Shown: piece by piece, positions 44,365-52,774 of the stretch
Position numbering within the stretch: the stretch's first letter is position 1
Layout: every line of letters starts with the position of its first letter
NCBI GenBank assembly: GCA_963676075.2
Contig: CAXXNZ010000030.1
Coordinates: forward strand, 46,719-110,718
Origin: JAHJQZ01 sp963676075
Lineage (GTDB): Bacteria; Pseudomonadota; Alphaproteobacteria; Rhizobiales; Devosiaceae
DNA: 64,000 nucleotides
Direction: 5' to 3'
The notes under the pieces: generated by a model
What the model saw: the letters and a program-made list of their open reading frames with translations, nothing else
What the model was told of the DNA's origin: nothing
Databases searched by the model: none
Translations under genes and position numbers: made by a program

Positions 44365-45831
44365 CTAAGCGACAAGGTTCACGCCGCCCGGTCGGGCACT
44401 TCCGCGATAGAACATGACCGGAGGCGGCGTTGGGGGGGCTTCTGCTGACGCATCTTCGGCATCGCCGAAGAACGCATGCGTGTCGTTGCGTTGGCCCTGG
44501 TTGGAATCCTGGCCGGCGAAGGGGTTCTGCCTGAGCGAGAATTCGAGATTGGTCTTGCCCTGGTCGAGGCCGGTCTGGGCCAGGGCGCGCTCGAGCGCGC
44601 GCGCGTCGCGCTGGAGCATGTCATAGGTCTCCGGCCTGTCGACGGTCAGACGCGCCGTGACCCCGCCCTCGTGATGCATGTCGAGCCGGACATCGATGCG
44701 TCCCATCTCGGGCGGGTCGAGCCGGATCTGGAAGCGGTTGATGCCGGCAACGGCGTGACGGGCGATATCAAAGGCGACCTGGGGGATATCGAAGGTCTTG
44801 CCGGTCGGGGCATAGGCGGCCTGGATGGTCCGGAACTGCACCTGCTGGGTCTTGTCCAGTCCATGCGCCGGCATAGAGACAACCGGATCCGCGCCCGCAT
44901 CGGTTTTCTGGTTCGCCTTGCTGGCGTCGCCGGGTGATGGTGCAGTGAAGCCGGCTGGCGGCTGGTTCTTCCTGGCCGAGGACTGATCGGCAGCCGCGGC
45001 CTGTGCCGATGACGGGTTCTTGTTGCCCGGATCGCCAGAATTGGCGTCCTGGTTCGAGGCGTCGGTCTTGAGGTTGGTCTTGGCGCCATCGAGCATGTGC
45101 ACCATGGTATCGCGCTGGGCGTTGCCGGATGGCTTGTTGGTGCTGTCCTGACCGAGAAGCGCGGAAACCGATTGCGTCGTTGCATCGCTGCCGGCGGATT
45201 TACTGGCGTCGCCGCGTCCGATCAGGTCGGCAACCCGGGTCTTGAGATCGGCAAGCTGCGGATCGCCGGACTGCTTGGCCAGCAACTGGTCGAGTGTCTT
45301 GAGCTTGTCGATGACATCGCTCGGCAACGGTGCCGGCGCCTTGCCCTGATCGCCCTTGGCGCCGGTCATGCTGGCGAGAAGCTCGTTAAGCGCCTTGAGG
45401 GCGTCGCGGGACTTGTCGTCGAGCGTCAGCGCGCTGCCGTCGGACGATCCGGCGGATGCCTTTTGCAAGGCATTGATAAGAACGTCGAGAATGGCGGCCA
45501 GAGGATCGGGCGTTGTGGCGTCATCCGATGTGGTATCGGACGCATCCGCACTCGCCTTTGTGCTGTTCTTGGCGTCGGCCAGCAGCGCCTTGAGGTCGAG
45601 CAGGCCACCGAGATCGAGCGAAACATCGCCGGACTGGTTCGTTGATGCGCTGGACGCGTCACCGCCGGGCGAGCCGCCCTGTGCCGCCAACAGATCGAGC
45701 AGAACGGCGAGAAGCTGCTTGAAGCCGGTCTTGGCGTCCGACGTTCCGTCCGCAGACGCGCCGGCCCCTGCACCCTTGGTGCCGGCGGCTGGGGTCCCCG
45801 AAGGACTTGCAACATTCAGCGAAACGCTCAT
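44365..45831 (-). CDS. fliK: Flagellar hook-length control protein FliK
   Basis: A 488-residue secreted ruler protein. The first 330 residues are low-complexity (Ser, Asp, Ala, Lys, Thr rich), as usual for FliK. The conserved C-terminal domain at about 345-440 (FQIRLDPPEMGRIDVRLDMHHEGGVTARLTVDRPETYDML, in parts) contacts FlhB to switch export specificity. It lies upstream of flgD and about 30 bp downstream of a GG-N10-GC promoter. Confidence 0.9.
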   Translation of the reverse strand: MSVSLNVASPSGTPAAGTKGAGAGASADGTSDAKTGFKQLLAVLLDLLAAQGGSPGGDASSASTNQSGDVSLDLGGLLDLKALLADAKNSTKASADASDTTSDDATTPDPLAAILDVLINALQKASAGSSDGSALTLDDKSRDALKALNELLASMTGAKGDQGKAPAPLPSDVIDKLKTLDQLLAKQSGDPQLADLKTRVADLIGRGDASKSAGSDATTQSVSALLGQDSTNKPSGNAQRDTMVHMLDGAKTNLKTDASNQDANSGDPGNKNPSSAQAAAADQSSARKNQPPAGFTAPSPGDASKANQKTDAGADPVVSMPAHGLDKTQQVQFRTIQAAYAPTGKTFDIPQVAFDIARHAVAGINRFQIRLDPPEMGRIDVRLDMHHEGGVTARLTVDRPETYDMLQRDARALERALAQTGLDQGKTNLEFSLRQNPFAGQDSNQGQRNDTHAFFGDAEDASAEAPPTPPPVMFYRGSARPGGVNLVA

Positions 45832-45866
45832 CTGCGGTTCAACTCACACTTATCCAAGCCAGACAA

Positions 45867-45882
45867 TGCAAGCGCCTTGCCA
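45867..45882 (-). promoter_or_regulatory. Sigma-54 promoter of fliK-flgD
   Basis: Minus strand TGGCA-AGGCGC-TTGCA has the invariant GG and GC of -24/-12 promoters separated by exactly 10 bp. It lies 36 bp upstream of the fliK ATG, giving a short leader. FlbD, the matching activator, is encoded 7 kb downstream. Confidence 0.75.
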
Positions 45883-45977
45883 AACTGGAGCGTTTTGAAA
45901 ACATGAGACGTGTCAGCAACTTGCGGCAAAGGCGCTTTTGTCTTTCGGCGGCATTGTCCCGCATGAGGGGTGCTTCC

Positions 45978-46003
45978 TGCCGGTCTGACGGCAAAATCTG
46001 CCG
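45978..46003. promoter_or_regulatory. Candidate FlbD enhancer upstream of fliK
   Basis: TGCCG-N6-CGGCA-N5-TGCCG gives two overlapping palindromes; the second is CGGCA-AAATC-TGCCG (45989-46003). They lie about 100-120 bp upstream of the sigma-54 promoter, the usual position of an enhancer, and just before mnmA. Confidence 0.5.
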
Positions 46004-46086
46004 CCCTCGGCTTGCCATTGCGCCTTTCGGGCGGGGGGATTAAAAGGACCGCTCCGCTGGCCCTTGACCCCAACCGGAAACAGGAA

Positions 46087-47235
46087 ATGCTCAACTCTCT
46101 TCACATCGCCAAGGCGCCCGAAGACACACGCGTGGTCGTTGCCATGTCGGGCGGCGTCGATTCCTCGGTCACCGCCGGCTTGCTGGCCCGCGAAGGCTAT
46201 GAAGTCATCGGCGTCACTCTGCAGCTTTACGATCATGGCGCCGCCGTTCATCGCAAGGGTGCCTGCTGCGCCGGGCAGGACATCCACGACGCACGACGTG
46301 TCGCCGATGCCCTCGGCATCCCCCATTATGTTCTCGACTATGAAGAGCGCTTCAGGAACGAGGTGATCGAACCTTTCGCCGATGCCTATGCGCGCGGCGA
46401 GACGCCGGTGCCATGCATCTCCTGCAATCAGACGGTCAAATTCGAGGACCTGATGAGCGTGGCGCGCGAACTCGGTGCCGACGTGCTGGCAACCGGCCAT
46501 TACGTGCGGACCGAACTAAGGGACGGGCGCATGGCGCTGTTCCGTCCGGTCGATCACTCACGCGATCAGTCCTATTTCCTGTTCGCCACCACTCAGGACC
46601 AGCTCGATTTCCTGCGCTTTCCGCTCGGCGGCATGTCCAAGGACGAGGTGCGCGACCATGCCCGCGAGATGGGGCTTGAGATTGCCGACAAGCACGACAG
46701 CCAGGACATCTGTTTCGTGCCCCAGGGCCATTACGCCGACGTCATCAAGCGCATGCATCCCGAGGCGTTGAAGCCGGGCGACATCGTTCATGTCGATGGC
46801 ACGGTGCTCGGACACCATGACGGCATCGTCAATTACACCATCGGCCAGCGCCGGGGTCTCGGCGTGTCCTCGACCGCTCCGCTCTATGTTGTCAGGCTCG
46901 ATCCGAAGACTGCCGAGGTGGTTGTGGGCCCCAGGGATGCCCTCAAGACCCACACCGTGCGCCTGCGCGACGTCAACTGGCTCGGCACCAGACCGCTCGC
47001 CGAGGCTGCCGCCGGCAATGGCTATGCCGTCGAGGCCAAGGTCAGATCGACCCGACCGCCACAGCAGGCGGTGGTTGAACAGCGCGGGGACGAGGTCTTC
47101 GTCACCCTGATTGCCGGAGAGAACGGTGTTGCCCCCGGTCAGGCCTGCGTGTTCTATGCCGATGACAGCGACGGCGCCGAGGTGCTCGGCGGCGGCTTTA
47201 TCGCCGAGGCGGTTCCGGCAGCTTTCGCGGCGTAA
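46087..47235 (+). CDS. mnmA: tRNA-specific 2-thiouridylase MnmA
   Basis: Thiolates U34 of the tRNAs for Lys, Glu and Gln in the cytoplasm, using ATP and persulfide sulfur. The 382-residue protein has the PP-loop SGGVDSSV near residue 20, the catalytic Cys in PVPCISCNQ (about 110), the second Cys in DICFVPQG (about 209), and the C-terminal beta domains. The ATG at 46087 is chosen; a longer frame to 45970 reads as noise. It is divergent from fliK and its upstream region contains the suspected FlbD enhancer. Confidence 0.96.
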   Translation: MLNSLHIAKAPEDTRVVVAMSGGVDSSVTAGLLAREGYEVIGVTLQLYDHGAAVHRKGACCAGQDIHDARRVADALGIPHYVLDYEERFRNEVIEPFADAYARGETPVPCISCNQTVKFEDLMSVARELGADVLATGHYVRTELRDGRMALFRPVDHSRDQSYFLFATTQDQLDFLRFPLGGMSKDEVRDHAREMGLEIADKHDSQDICFVPQGHYADVIKRMHPEALKPGDIVHVDGTVLGHHDGIVNYTIGQRRGLGVSSTAPLYVVRLDPKTAEVVVGPRDALKTHTVRLRDVNWLGTRPLAEAAAGNGYAVEAKVRSTRPPQQAVVEQRGDEVFVTLIAGENGVAPGQACVFYADDSDGAEVLGGGFIAEAVPAAFAA

Positions 47236-47270
47236 GCACCGGTACAATCGCCTTGAGACGCCGCGCCGTG

Positions 47271-47303
47271 TTGCACGGTGCAAGAGCGTGTAAACACGTG
47301 CAA
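47271..47303. promoter_or_regulatory. Helically phased GTG(C/T)AA repeats before the SDR gene
   Basis: GTGCAA (47278), GTGTAA (47288) and GTGCAA (47298) recur every 10 bp. TTGCAC-G-GTGCAA (47271-47283) and CGTGT-AA-ACACG (47287-47298) are palindromes within the array. It ends 23 bp before the SDR start. Likely a transcription-factor site; no regulator gene is adjacent. Confidence 0.5.
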
Positions 47304-47326
47304 AAACGACAATCGGGAAGGTTGCG

Positions 47327-48187
47327 ATGTCCCTATCGGTCGAGCAAAAAACGATCCTGGTCACCGGCGGCAGTTCGGGTATCGGCCTGGCGGCGGCCCA
47401 GGAGCTGGCACAGGCCGGCGCCAATGTCATTGTCACCAGTCCGAGCCGGGCGCGCGCCGAATCCGCCGCGGAGAGCATCGGCCAAGCAACCGGCGGCAAA
47501 GCTGTCGGCCTTCAGCTCGATCTTGGCAGTTTTGCCGGCATTCGCGCGTTCACCGAGGAATTTCTTGCCAATCACGATCACCTCGATGTGTTGCTGAACA
47601 ACGCAGGCGCCCTGTTTTCCTCACCCCGGAAAAGCCTCGACGGCTACGAGATGACCTGGGCAGTCAACCACCTCGGCCCCTATCTGCTGACCTCGCGGCT
47701 GATGCCTGTGCTCCGGAAAGCGCCCGCCGCCCGCATCGTCACCACCGCATCGAGCGCGCATCGGGCCGGCACGATCGAATTCGATGGCCTTGGGCTCCCA
47801 GAAAGCTATTCGCGGGCAGGCGCTTATGGCCGCTCCAAGCTCGCCAACATCATGTTCACCGCCGCATTGTCGCGCCGGCTCGATGGCACGAACATGACCG
47901 CAACCTGCTTTCACCCCGGCGTCGTCGCCACCGGCTTTTTCCGCTTCATCCCGCTGATCGGCCCGCTGGTCCGCGTTCTCGCCACGCCTTTCCTGCGTTC
48001 ACCACAGAAAGGCGCAGAAACCGGCATCTTTCTGGCAGGAGATAGCACGGCAGAAGGGGCGAGCGGCGGCTATTACTATGACTGCAAACCGGCACGCACC
48101 AGCCAGCTCGCTGGCGATGTCGATGTGCAGGAAAAGGTCTGGGAGATCTCTGCCGAACAGACCGGCGCCGTCTGGGATTTCAGCTAA
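47327..48187 (+). CDS. Short-chain dehydrogenase/reductase
   Basis: A 286-residue SDR-fold oxidoreductase resembling retinol-dehydrogenase-like enzymes. The cofactor motif TGGSSGIG is at residues 13-20, LLNNAG follows near 88, and the catalytic YGRSK near 165. GGAAGG lies 6 bases before the ATG. It stands alone after mnmA with a conspicuous repeat array in its promoter. The substrate is unknown. Confidence 0.9.
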   Translation: MSLSVEQKTILVTGGSSGIGLAAAQELAQAGANVIVTSPSRARAESAAESIGQATGGKAVGLQLDLGSFAGIRAFTEEFLANHDHLDVLLNNAGALFSSPRKSLDGYEMTWAVNHLGPYLLTSRLMPVLRKAPAARIVTTASSAHRAGTIEFDGLGLPESYSRAGAYGRSKLANIMFTAALSRRLDGTNMTATCFHPGVVATGFFRFIPLIGPLVRVLATPFLRSPQKGAETGIFLAGDSTAEGASGGYYYDCKPARTSQLAGDVDVQEKVWEISAEQTGAVWDFS

Positions 48188-48210
48188 AGTCCCGATGCAC
48201 AAAGCTGAGT

Positions 48211-48249
48211 GGCGAGGGGGCGCGGAAGCCACACCACCACCCCCTCGCC
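48211..48249. repeat. 10-bp inverted repeat between convergent genes
   Basis: GGCGAGGGGG (48211-48220) and CCCCCTCGCC (48240-48249) pair perfectly around 19 nt, between the SDR gene and znuA. No T-run, so only a possible terminator. Confidence 0.45.
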
Positions 48250-48316
48250 GACCATCTTTCCGGCGTTCCGGGCCGGACGGATGGATCGCGTGTTTCGTGT
48301 CTGGTTAGAACACGGC

Positions 48317-49285
48317 CTATTTGCCGAGGATCGCAGCGCTGATGGTCTCGGCGTTGTGGCGTTCCATATCGAGATAGGTCGCCGCCGGCGCATCGGGTCC
48401 GGACAGCAGCGCATAAAGCTCCCCGCCCACCGAGATGCCGGTTTCCTCGGCAATCTGCTCGACAACGCGCGGATCGGTAACGTTCTCGGTGAACAGCGCC
48501 GCCGCATGTTCGTCCCGGATCTGCCGGATCAGGTTGGCAACGTCCGCGGCCGAGGGCTCGGCTTCCGTGGACACGCCCTGCGGAGCGAGGAAACTCAAGC
48601 CGTATTCATGGCCGAAATAGGCGAAGGCATCGTGTGAGGTAATGATGATGCGCTTGTTCGCCGGGATGGCGTCGATCATCTCGTGAATGTCAGCATCGAG
48701 CCCTTCGAGCTTGTCGAGATAGGCCGCCGCATTGGCGGTGTAGTCCGGGCAATTGTCGGGATCCGCGGCGCAGAATGCCGTCTCGATGTTCTTCACATAG
48801 ATCTCGGCGTTGGCGACAGACTGCCAGGCATGCGGATCGAGATCGCCGTGATGGTGATGGCCTTCCTCGTCCGCATGATCGTGATCGGCGTCTTCTTCGT
48901 CGTGGTCGGCGTCTTCATGATCGTGGTCGTGATCGTCAGCCTCGGTGCTGGCGAGGGGCGTGATGCCCTTGGTGAGTTCGACAAGTTGTGCCTTGGTGCC
49001 GCTGGCGGTAACCAGCCGGTCAAGGAAGCCTTCCAGCGCCAGTCCATTGGCGAGGATGACGTCGGCCTTGCTCATGGCGACGGCATCGGCGGGCGTGGGT
49101 TCATAGACATGGATGTCACCATTGGCGCCGACTATCGTCGTCAGATCGATGTGGTCGCCGCCAACCTGTTTGGCGAAATCGCCGATGACCGAGAAACTGG
49201 CGACGACCTTGAGCGGGCCGGCGAGTGCCGGCAGCGGTGCGAGCACGAGAGCGGCAAGCACCAGGGCAGAAAAGGGAACTTTCAC
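48317..49285 (-). CDS. znuA: Zinc ABC transporter binding protein ZnuA
   Basis: Periplasmic zinc-binding protein, 322 residues. Signal peptide 1-22 (ending ALAG); metal-ligand histidines lie in DIHVYEPTPAD, DPHAWQSV and SHDAFAYFG. A long Asp/His/Glu-rich loop at about 115-150 (DDHDHDHEDADHDEE and on) is typical of ZnuA and helps collect zinc. The start is GTG with GGAGG 6 bases upstream. It is the last gene of znuC-znuB-znuA. Confidence 0.95.
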   Translation of the reverse strand: MKVPFSALVLAALVLAPLPALAGPLKVVASFSVIGDFAKQVGGDHIDLTTIVGANGDIHVYEPTPADAVAMSKADVILANGLALEGFLDRLVTASGTKAQLVELTKGITPLASTEADDHDHDHEDADHDEEDADHDHADEEGHHHHGDLDPHAWQSVANAEIYVKNIETAFCAADPDNCPDYTANAAAYLDKLEGLDADIHEMIDAIPANKRIIITSHDAFAYFGHEYGLSFLAPQGVSTEAEPSAADVANLIRQIRDEHAAALFTENVTDPRVVEQIAEETGISVGGELYALLSGPDAPAATYLDMERHNAETISAAILGK

Positions 49286-49296
49286 GAAAACCTCCG

Positions 49297-50175
49297 TCAG
49301 GCTGTTCGATGTTGACCTTTGGTGGTGTGGCTATTGAGAATTCCTGTCGTCCCGAACGCCAGCGAGACGACGTAAACGGCGCCCGCGCTCAATACGATGG
49401 CCGGTCCGGCCGGCAGAGCAGCGTGATAGGACAGGAGCAATCCGGAGATCGACGAGGCAGCGGCGATGGCGATGGCGGTCAGGGCCATGGTTTCGACGCG
49501 GCTGGTCCAGAAGCGGGCGGCAGCGGCGGGCAGCATCATCAGCCCGACCGACAATAAGGTGCCGAGCGCCAGGAAACCGCCGACAAGGTTGAGTACGACG
49601 ACCCCTAGAAAAAGGAAATGCACCGCCGGACCGAGCCGCGAGACCGACCTGAGGAACAGCGGGTCGAGGCATTCGGCAACCAGCGCACGCCAGAAGGTGG
49701 ACATCGCCACAAGGCTGGTAACGACGATGACGGCGATCACCGTAATGGCCTCGTCGGTCAGCCCGAGCACCGAGCCGAACAGCACATGCATCAAATCGAT
49801 GCTCGATCCCCTCATCGAGACGATGAGCACGCCGAGCGCCAGCGAAATCAGGTGAAAGGCGGCCAGAGACGCGTCTTCGCGCTGGCTGGTCAGCCGCGAA
49901 ATGGCGCCGGCGCCAAAGGCGACGATCAGTCCGGCGATCAGCCCGCCGACCGTCATCGGCACCAAATCGAGCCCGAACAGCAAAAAGCCGACGGCAACGC
50001 CGGGAAGAATGGCGTGGGACATGGCGTCCCCTGTCAGGCTCATCCGCCTCAACATCAGGAACACCCCGACAGGGCTGGCGCTGATCGACAGCATCAGCGC
50101 GCCGGCAAGCGCCCGCTGCATGAAGGTGAATTCGACGAAAGGCGCAATTGCGAACCCGTAAATGGCGTCGATCAT
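49297..50175 (-). CDS. znuB: Zinc ABC transporter permease ZnuB
   Basis: A 292-residue ABC-3 family permease with about eight helices. The ATG at 50175 overlaps the znuC stop by 4 bp (ATGA). The family loop GDAMSHAILPGVAVGFLLFG near residue 50 is clear. It works with ZnuC and ZnuA to import Zn2+ under scarcity. The longer frame to 50241 is an artefact. Confidence 0.94.
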   Translation of the reverse strand: MIDAIYGFAIAPFVEFTFMQRALAGALMLSISASPVGVFLMLRRMSLTGDAMSHAILPGVAVGFLLFGLDLVPMTVGGLIAGLIVAFGAGAISRLTSQREDASLAAFHLISLALGVLIVSMRGSSIDLMHVLFGSVLGLTDEAITVIAVIVVTSLVAMSTFWRALVAECLDPLFLRSVSRLGPAVHFLFLGVVVLNLVGGFLALGTLLSVGLMMLPAAAARFWTSRVETMALTAIAIAAASSISGLLLSYHAALPAGPAIVLSAGAVYVVSLAFGTTGILNSHTTKGQHRTA

Positions 50176-50966
50176 GCCCGGTGCCTTTCCGCGTCCTGGC
50201 CGTCCAGATCGGGCAGACCGGCCACGTCGAGGTCGCACCACGGGGCGCTTTCATCCCACGTCTCGCGGAAATGGCTGGCACGATCGAGATTGCCGGCGCT
50301 CAACACCTCGGCTGTGTCACCCCAGGCGATGAGTTCGCGGGCAAGAAGCAAAGACTGAGGGAAATGGGCCCGGACCAGTTCGTGGTCATGCACGACGACC
50401 GCTATGGTACGGCCTTCGCGGTGCCACTTGCCGATCAGAACGATCAGATCGGTCAAGGTGCGGGTGTCGATGGCGTTGAACGGTTCGTCGAGCAGGATCA
50501 ACTGGGCGTCCTGTACCAGCACGCGAGCGAACAGCGCACGTTGCAATTGCCCGCCGGACAGCGTGTCGAGGACGCGATGCTCGAAGCCCGAAAGCCCGAC
50601 CGTATCAATTGCCTTTTGCACCCGTGCCTTGTCTTCGCGTCTGTGACGCCCCAGCAACCCGCGTGTGTTCCAAAGACCCAGCGAGACCAGATCGACGACG
50701 CGGGCAGGGAAATGCCGGTCGAGTTCGGTCTGCTGCGCCAGATAGGCGATCGTCTGATCCGGCGCGCGCGTCACCGAGCCCGACATCGGTCTGAGCATGC
50801 CGATCATCGCCTTCATCAGGGTGGATTTGCCGCTGCCATTGGCGCCGATGATCGCTGTCAGCGAACCCTTTTTCAGCCTCCCCGACAGGTGATGAACCGC
50901 CGGATGGCTGTTGTAGCCAAGCGTCAGGTCGGTGAAGACCAGCGCGTCATTTTCTTCGGGCGCCAT
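50172..50966 (-). CDS. znuC: Zinc ABC transporter ATP-binding protein ZnuC
   Basis: A 264-residue ATPase: Walker A GANGSGKST near residue 41, signature LSGGQLQRALFARVL near 135, Walker B LILLDEPFNAID near 156. It is the first gene of the operon and divergent from zur, with a 126-bp shared promoter region containing a Zur-like dyad. The C-terminal extension (about 230-264) is acidic and His-containing. Confidence 0.94.
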   Translation of the reverse strand: MAPEENDALVFTDLTLGYNSHPAVHHLSGRLKKGSLTAIIGANGSGKSTLMKAMIGMLRPMSGSVTRAPDQTIAYLAQQTELDRHFPARVVDLVSLGLWNTRGLLGRHRREDKARVQKAIDTVGLSGFEHRVLDTLSGGQLQRALFARVLVQDAQLILLDEPFNAIDTRTLTDLIVLIGKWHREGRTIAVVVHDHELVRAHFPQSLLLARELIAWGDTAEVLSAGNLDRASHFRETWDESAPWCDLDVAGLPDLDGQDAERHRA

Positions 50967-51042
50967 GCATTATCCTCGAAAAAGCCGCGCCAGCATGATT
51001 TGATGCGGTTCGCATGCCTGTTCTGTTGCCGGCAGCAATATG

Positions 51043-51058
51043 TGATGTTATTACATTC
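51043..51058. promoter_or_regulatory. Candidate Zur box
   Basis: ATGT-TATT-ACAT (51045-51056) is a perfect-arm dyad within TGATGTTATTACATTC, close in form to alphaproteobacterial Zur operators. It lies in the znuC-zur divergent promoter. Confidence 0.65.
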
Positions 51059-51092
51059 GTCAATCGTCAAATGACGGAGGCGACGGGAGACA

Positions 51093-51512
51093 ATGATGAG
51101 CGCCGAACAAGCCCACGAGGTACCGGAGAATCTGACCAAGAATCAGGCACTGGTTTTTCACGCCCTTGATGGTGCGGAAAAACCGCTCGGAGCCTATGAC
51201 CTGCTCGACGAGTTGCGCGGCGAGGGGATCAGATCGCCGCTTCAGATCTACCGGGCGCTCGACAAGCTGATCGGGCGCGGACTGGTGCATCGGCTCGAAA
51301 GCCTCAACGCGTTCATTCTGTGCGCCCATTGCGGCGATACCGGCCACCAGAGCGCCGCCTTCACCATTTGCGACTTGTGCGGACAGGTCAGCGAGGTCGA
51401 GGACGAGGACCTTGTCGAGCGGCTTGCCCAGCTGACATCGGCGACGGGGTTCCGGTTGGAGAAGTCGACCATCGAACTGCGCGGTATCTGCGCCAACTGC
51501 CAGGCGGCATGA
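51093..51512 (+). CDS. zur: Zinc uptake regulator Zur
   Basis: A 139-residue Fur-family repressor. The winged helix is at about 1-80 (APYDLLDELRGEG-like AYDLLDELRGEGIRSPLQIYRALDKL, in parts). Three Cys pairs, CAHC (near 76), CDLC (near 92) and CANC (C-terminus), build the structural zinc site. Its place beside znuCBA marks it as the zinc regulator. Two ATGs (51093, 51096) are possible. The next gene starts inside its stop codon. Confidence 0.94.
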   Translation: MMSAEQAHEVPENLTKNQALVFHALDGAEKPLGAYDLLDELRGEGIRSPLQIYRALDKLIGRGLVHRLESLNAFILCAHCGDTGHQSAAFTICDLCGQVSEVEDEDLVERLAQLTSATGFRLEKSTIELRGICANCQAA

Positions 51513-51880
51513 GCGATCCCGTCGCGGATATCGTCAGAGCGAGCTACACGGCCTTTGCCTCACGCGATCGTGCCGGCCATGAAAAGCTTCTGGCCGACAG
51601 CTTCCGGTTCACCAGCCCCTATGACAACGGCATCGACCGTCGGACCTTCTATGAACGGTGTTGGCCGAACGGCGATGCCTTCTCCCGCTTCGATATTGTT
51701 CTGACCGCCGTGTCGGGAAATCAGGTCTTCATCTGCTACGAAGCTGAAACCCTGGCAGGCAAGCGATTCCGCAATACCGAACTCGTCACGGTCGAAAACG
51801 GGCTCATCACCGCTGTCGAAGTCTATTTCGGATGGCACATCCCGCATGATGCGCGCGCCGGCGGCTTCGTGAACCCGTGA
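51509..51880 (+). CDS. SnoaL-like / NTF2-fold protein
   Basis: A 123-residue protein with the SnoaL-like (nuclear transport factor 2) fold: an N-terminal helix pair (VRASYTAFASRDRAGHEKLLADSFRFTSP, in parts), then an antiparallel sheet ending in VENGLITAVEVYFGW. The ATG overlaps the zur stop by 4 bp, so translation is coupled to zur. Such folds serve as small hydrolases, isomerases or polyketide cyclases; the function here is unknown, perhaps zinc-related by context. Confidence 0.8.
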   Translation: MSDPVADIVRASYTAFASRDRAGHEKLLADSFRFTSPYDNGIDRRTFYERCWPNGDAFSRFDIVLTAVSGNQVFICYEAETLAGKRFRNTELVTVENGLITAVEVYFGWHIPHDARAGGFVNP

Positions 51881-51920
51881 GACTGCGGGACACTTCGCGT
51901 CGCCCGCCGAATGAGATGAG

Positions 51921-52685
51921 CTAGCGTCCGAGCCAGCCACCATCTACCGGCAAGACGGCACCGTGGACATAATCCGCCGCTGCTGAACTGAGGAACACTG
52001 CCGCCCCGGCGATGTCCTCGGGCTTTGCCCAGCGCCCGACCGGGATGCGTTCGAGAATTTGCTGGCTGCGTTCCTCGTCGGCGCGCAATGCAGCGGTGTT
52101 GTTGGATTCCACATAGCCGGGTGCAACGGCGTTGACGTTGACGCCCTGGGCAGCCCATTCGTTCGACAACAGCCGTGTGATGCCCAGGACCCCGGTCTTG
52201 CTCGCCGTGTAGGACGCTGTGCGCACCCCGCCCTGAAAGCTCAGCATCGAGGCGATGTTGACGATCTTGCCGCCGCCATTGGGGATCATGTGCCGCGCCG
52301 CTGCCTGACTGAGGAAGAACACTGTCTTCAGATTGATGTCGACGACATCGTCCCAGTCCTGTTCGGTGAAATCGAGCGCGTCGGCACGACGAATGATGCC
52401 GGCGTTGTTGATGAGAATATCGATCTGCCCGGCCCAGTCGATGGCTTCGCCGATGACACCGGCCAGAGGCTGAAGGTCGGACAGGTCAGCGCGGATGGCG
52501 TGAAAATTCTCGGCGTCGCTGCCGATCTTCGCCCTGGTTTCGTCCATCCCTGATCGTCCGACCGCAGCGACGCGTGCGCCGCAAGCAGCCAGTGCCACGG
52601 CAATGGCCTGGCCGATGCCGGTATTGGCGCCGGTGACGATGGCCGTCTTGCCGGAAAGCGAAAAGGCGTTCGGATCAAAGCTCAT
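51921..52685 (-). CDS. kduD: 2-dehydro-3-deoxy-D-gluconate 5-dehydrogenase (KduD-like)
   Basis: A 254-residue SDR. The cofactor motif TGANTGIG lies at 18-25; NNAGIIRRADALDF near 90 and the catalytic YTASK near 158 match KduD, as does the run GYVESNNTAALRADEERSQQ (204-223). KduD works in the breakdown of pectin- or alginate-derived unsaturated uronates. AAGGA precedes the ATG at 52685. It lies downstream of a GntR regulator and beside a TRAP transporter, fitting uronate use. Confidence 0.85.
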   Translation of the reverse strand: MSFDPNAFSLSGKTAIVTGANTGIGQAIAVALAACGARVAAVGRSGMDETRAKIGSDAENFHAIRADLSDLQPLAGVIGEAIDWAGQIDILINNAGIIRRADALDFTEQDWDDVVDINLKTVFFLSQAAARHMIPNGGGKIVNIASMLSFQGGVRTASYTASKTGVLGITRLLSNEWAAQGVNVNAVAPGYVESNNTAALRADEERSQQILERIPVGRWAKPEDIAGAAVFLSSAAADYVHGAVLPVDGGWLGR

Positions 52686-52774
52686 CCTTGTTCCTTCGTT
52701 CTTGTGTGGACGGGAGATAAACAGCAATGCCCGCGCGCGATGCGCACCGGCTACGACGTGTTATGGCGGTTGGG

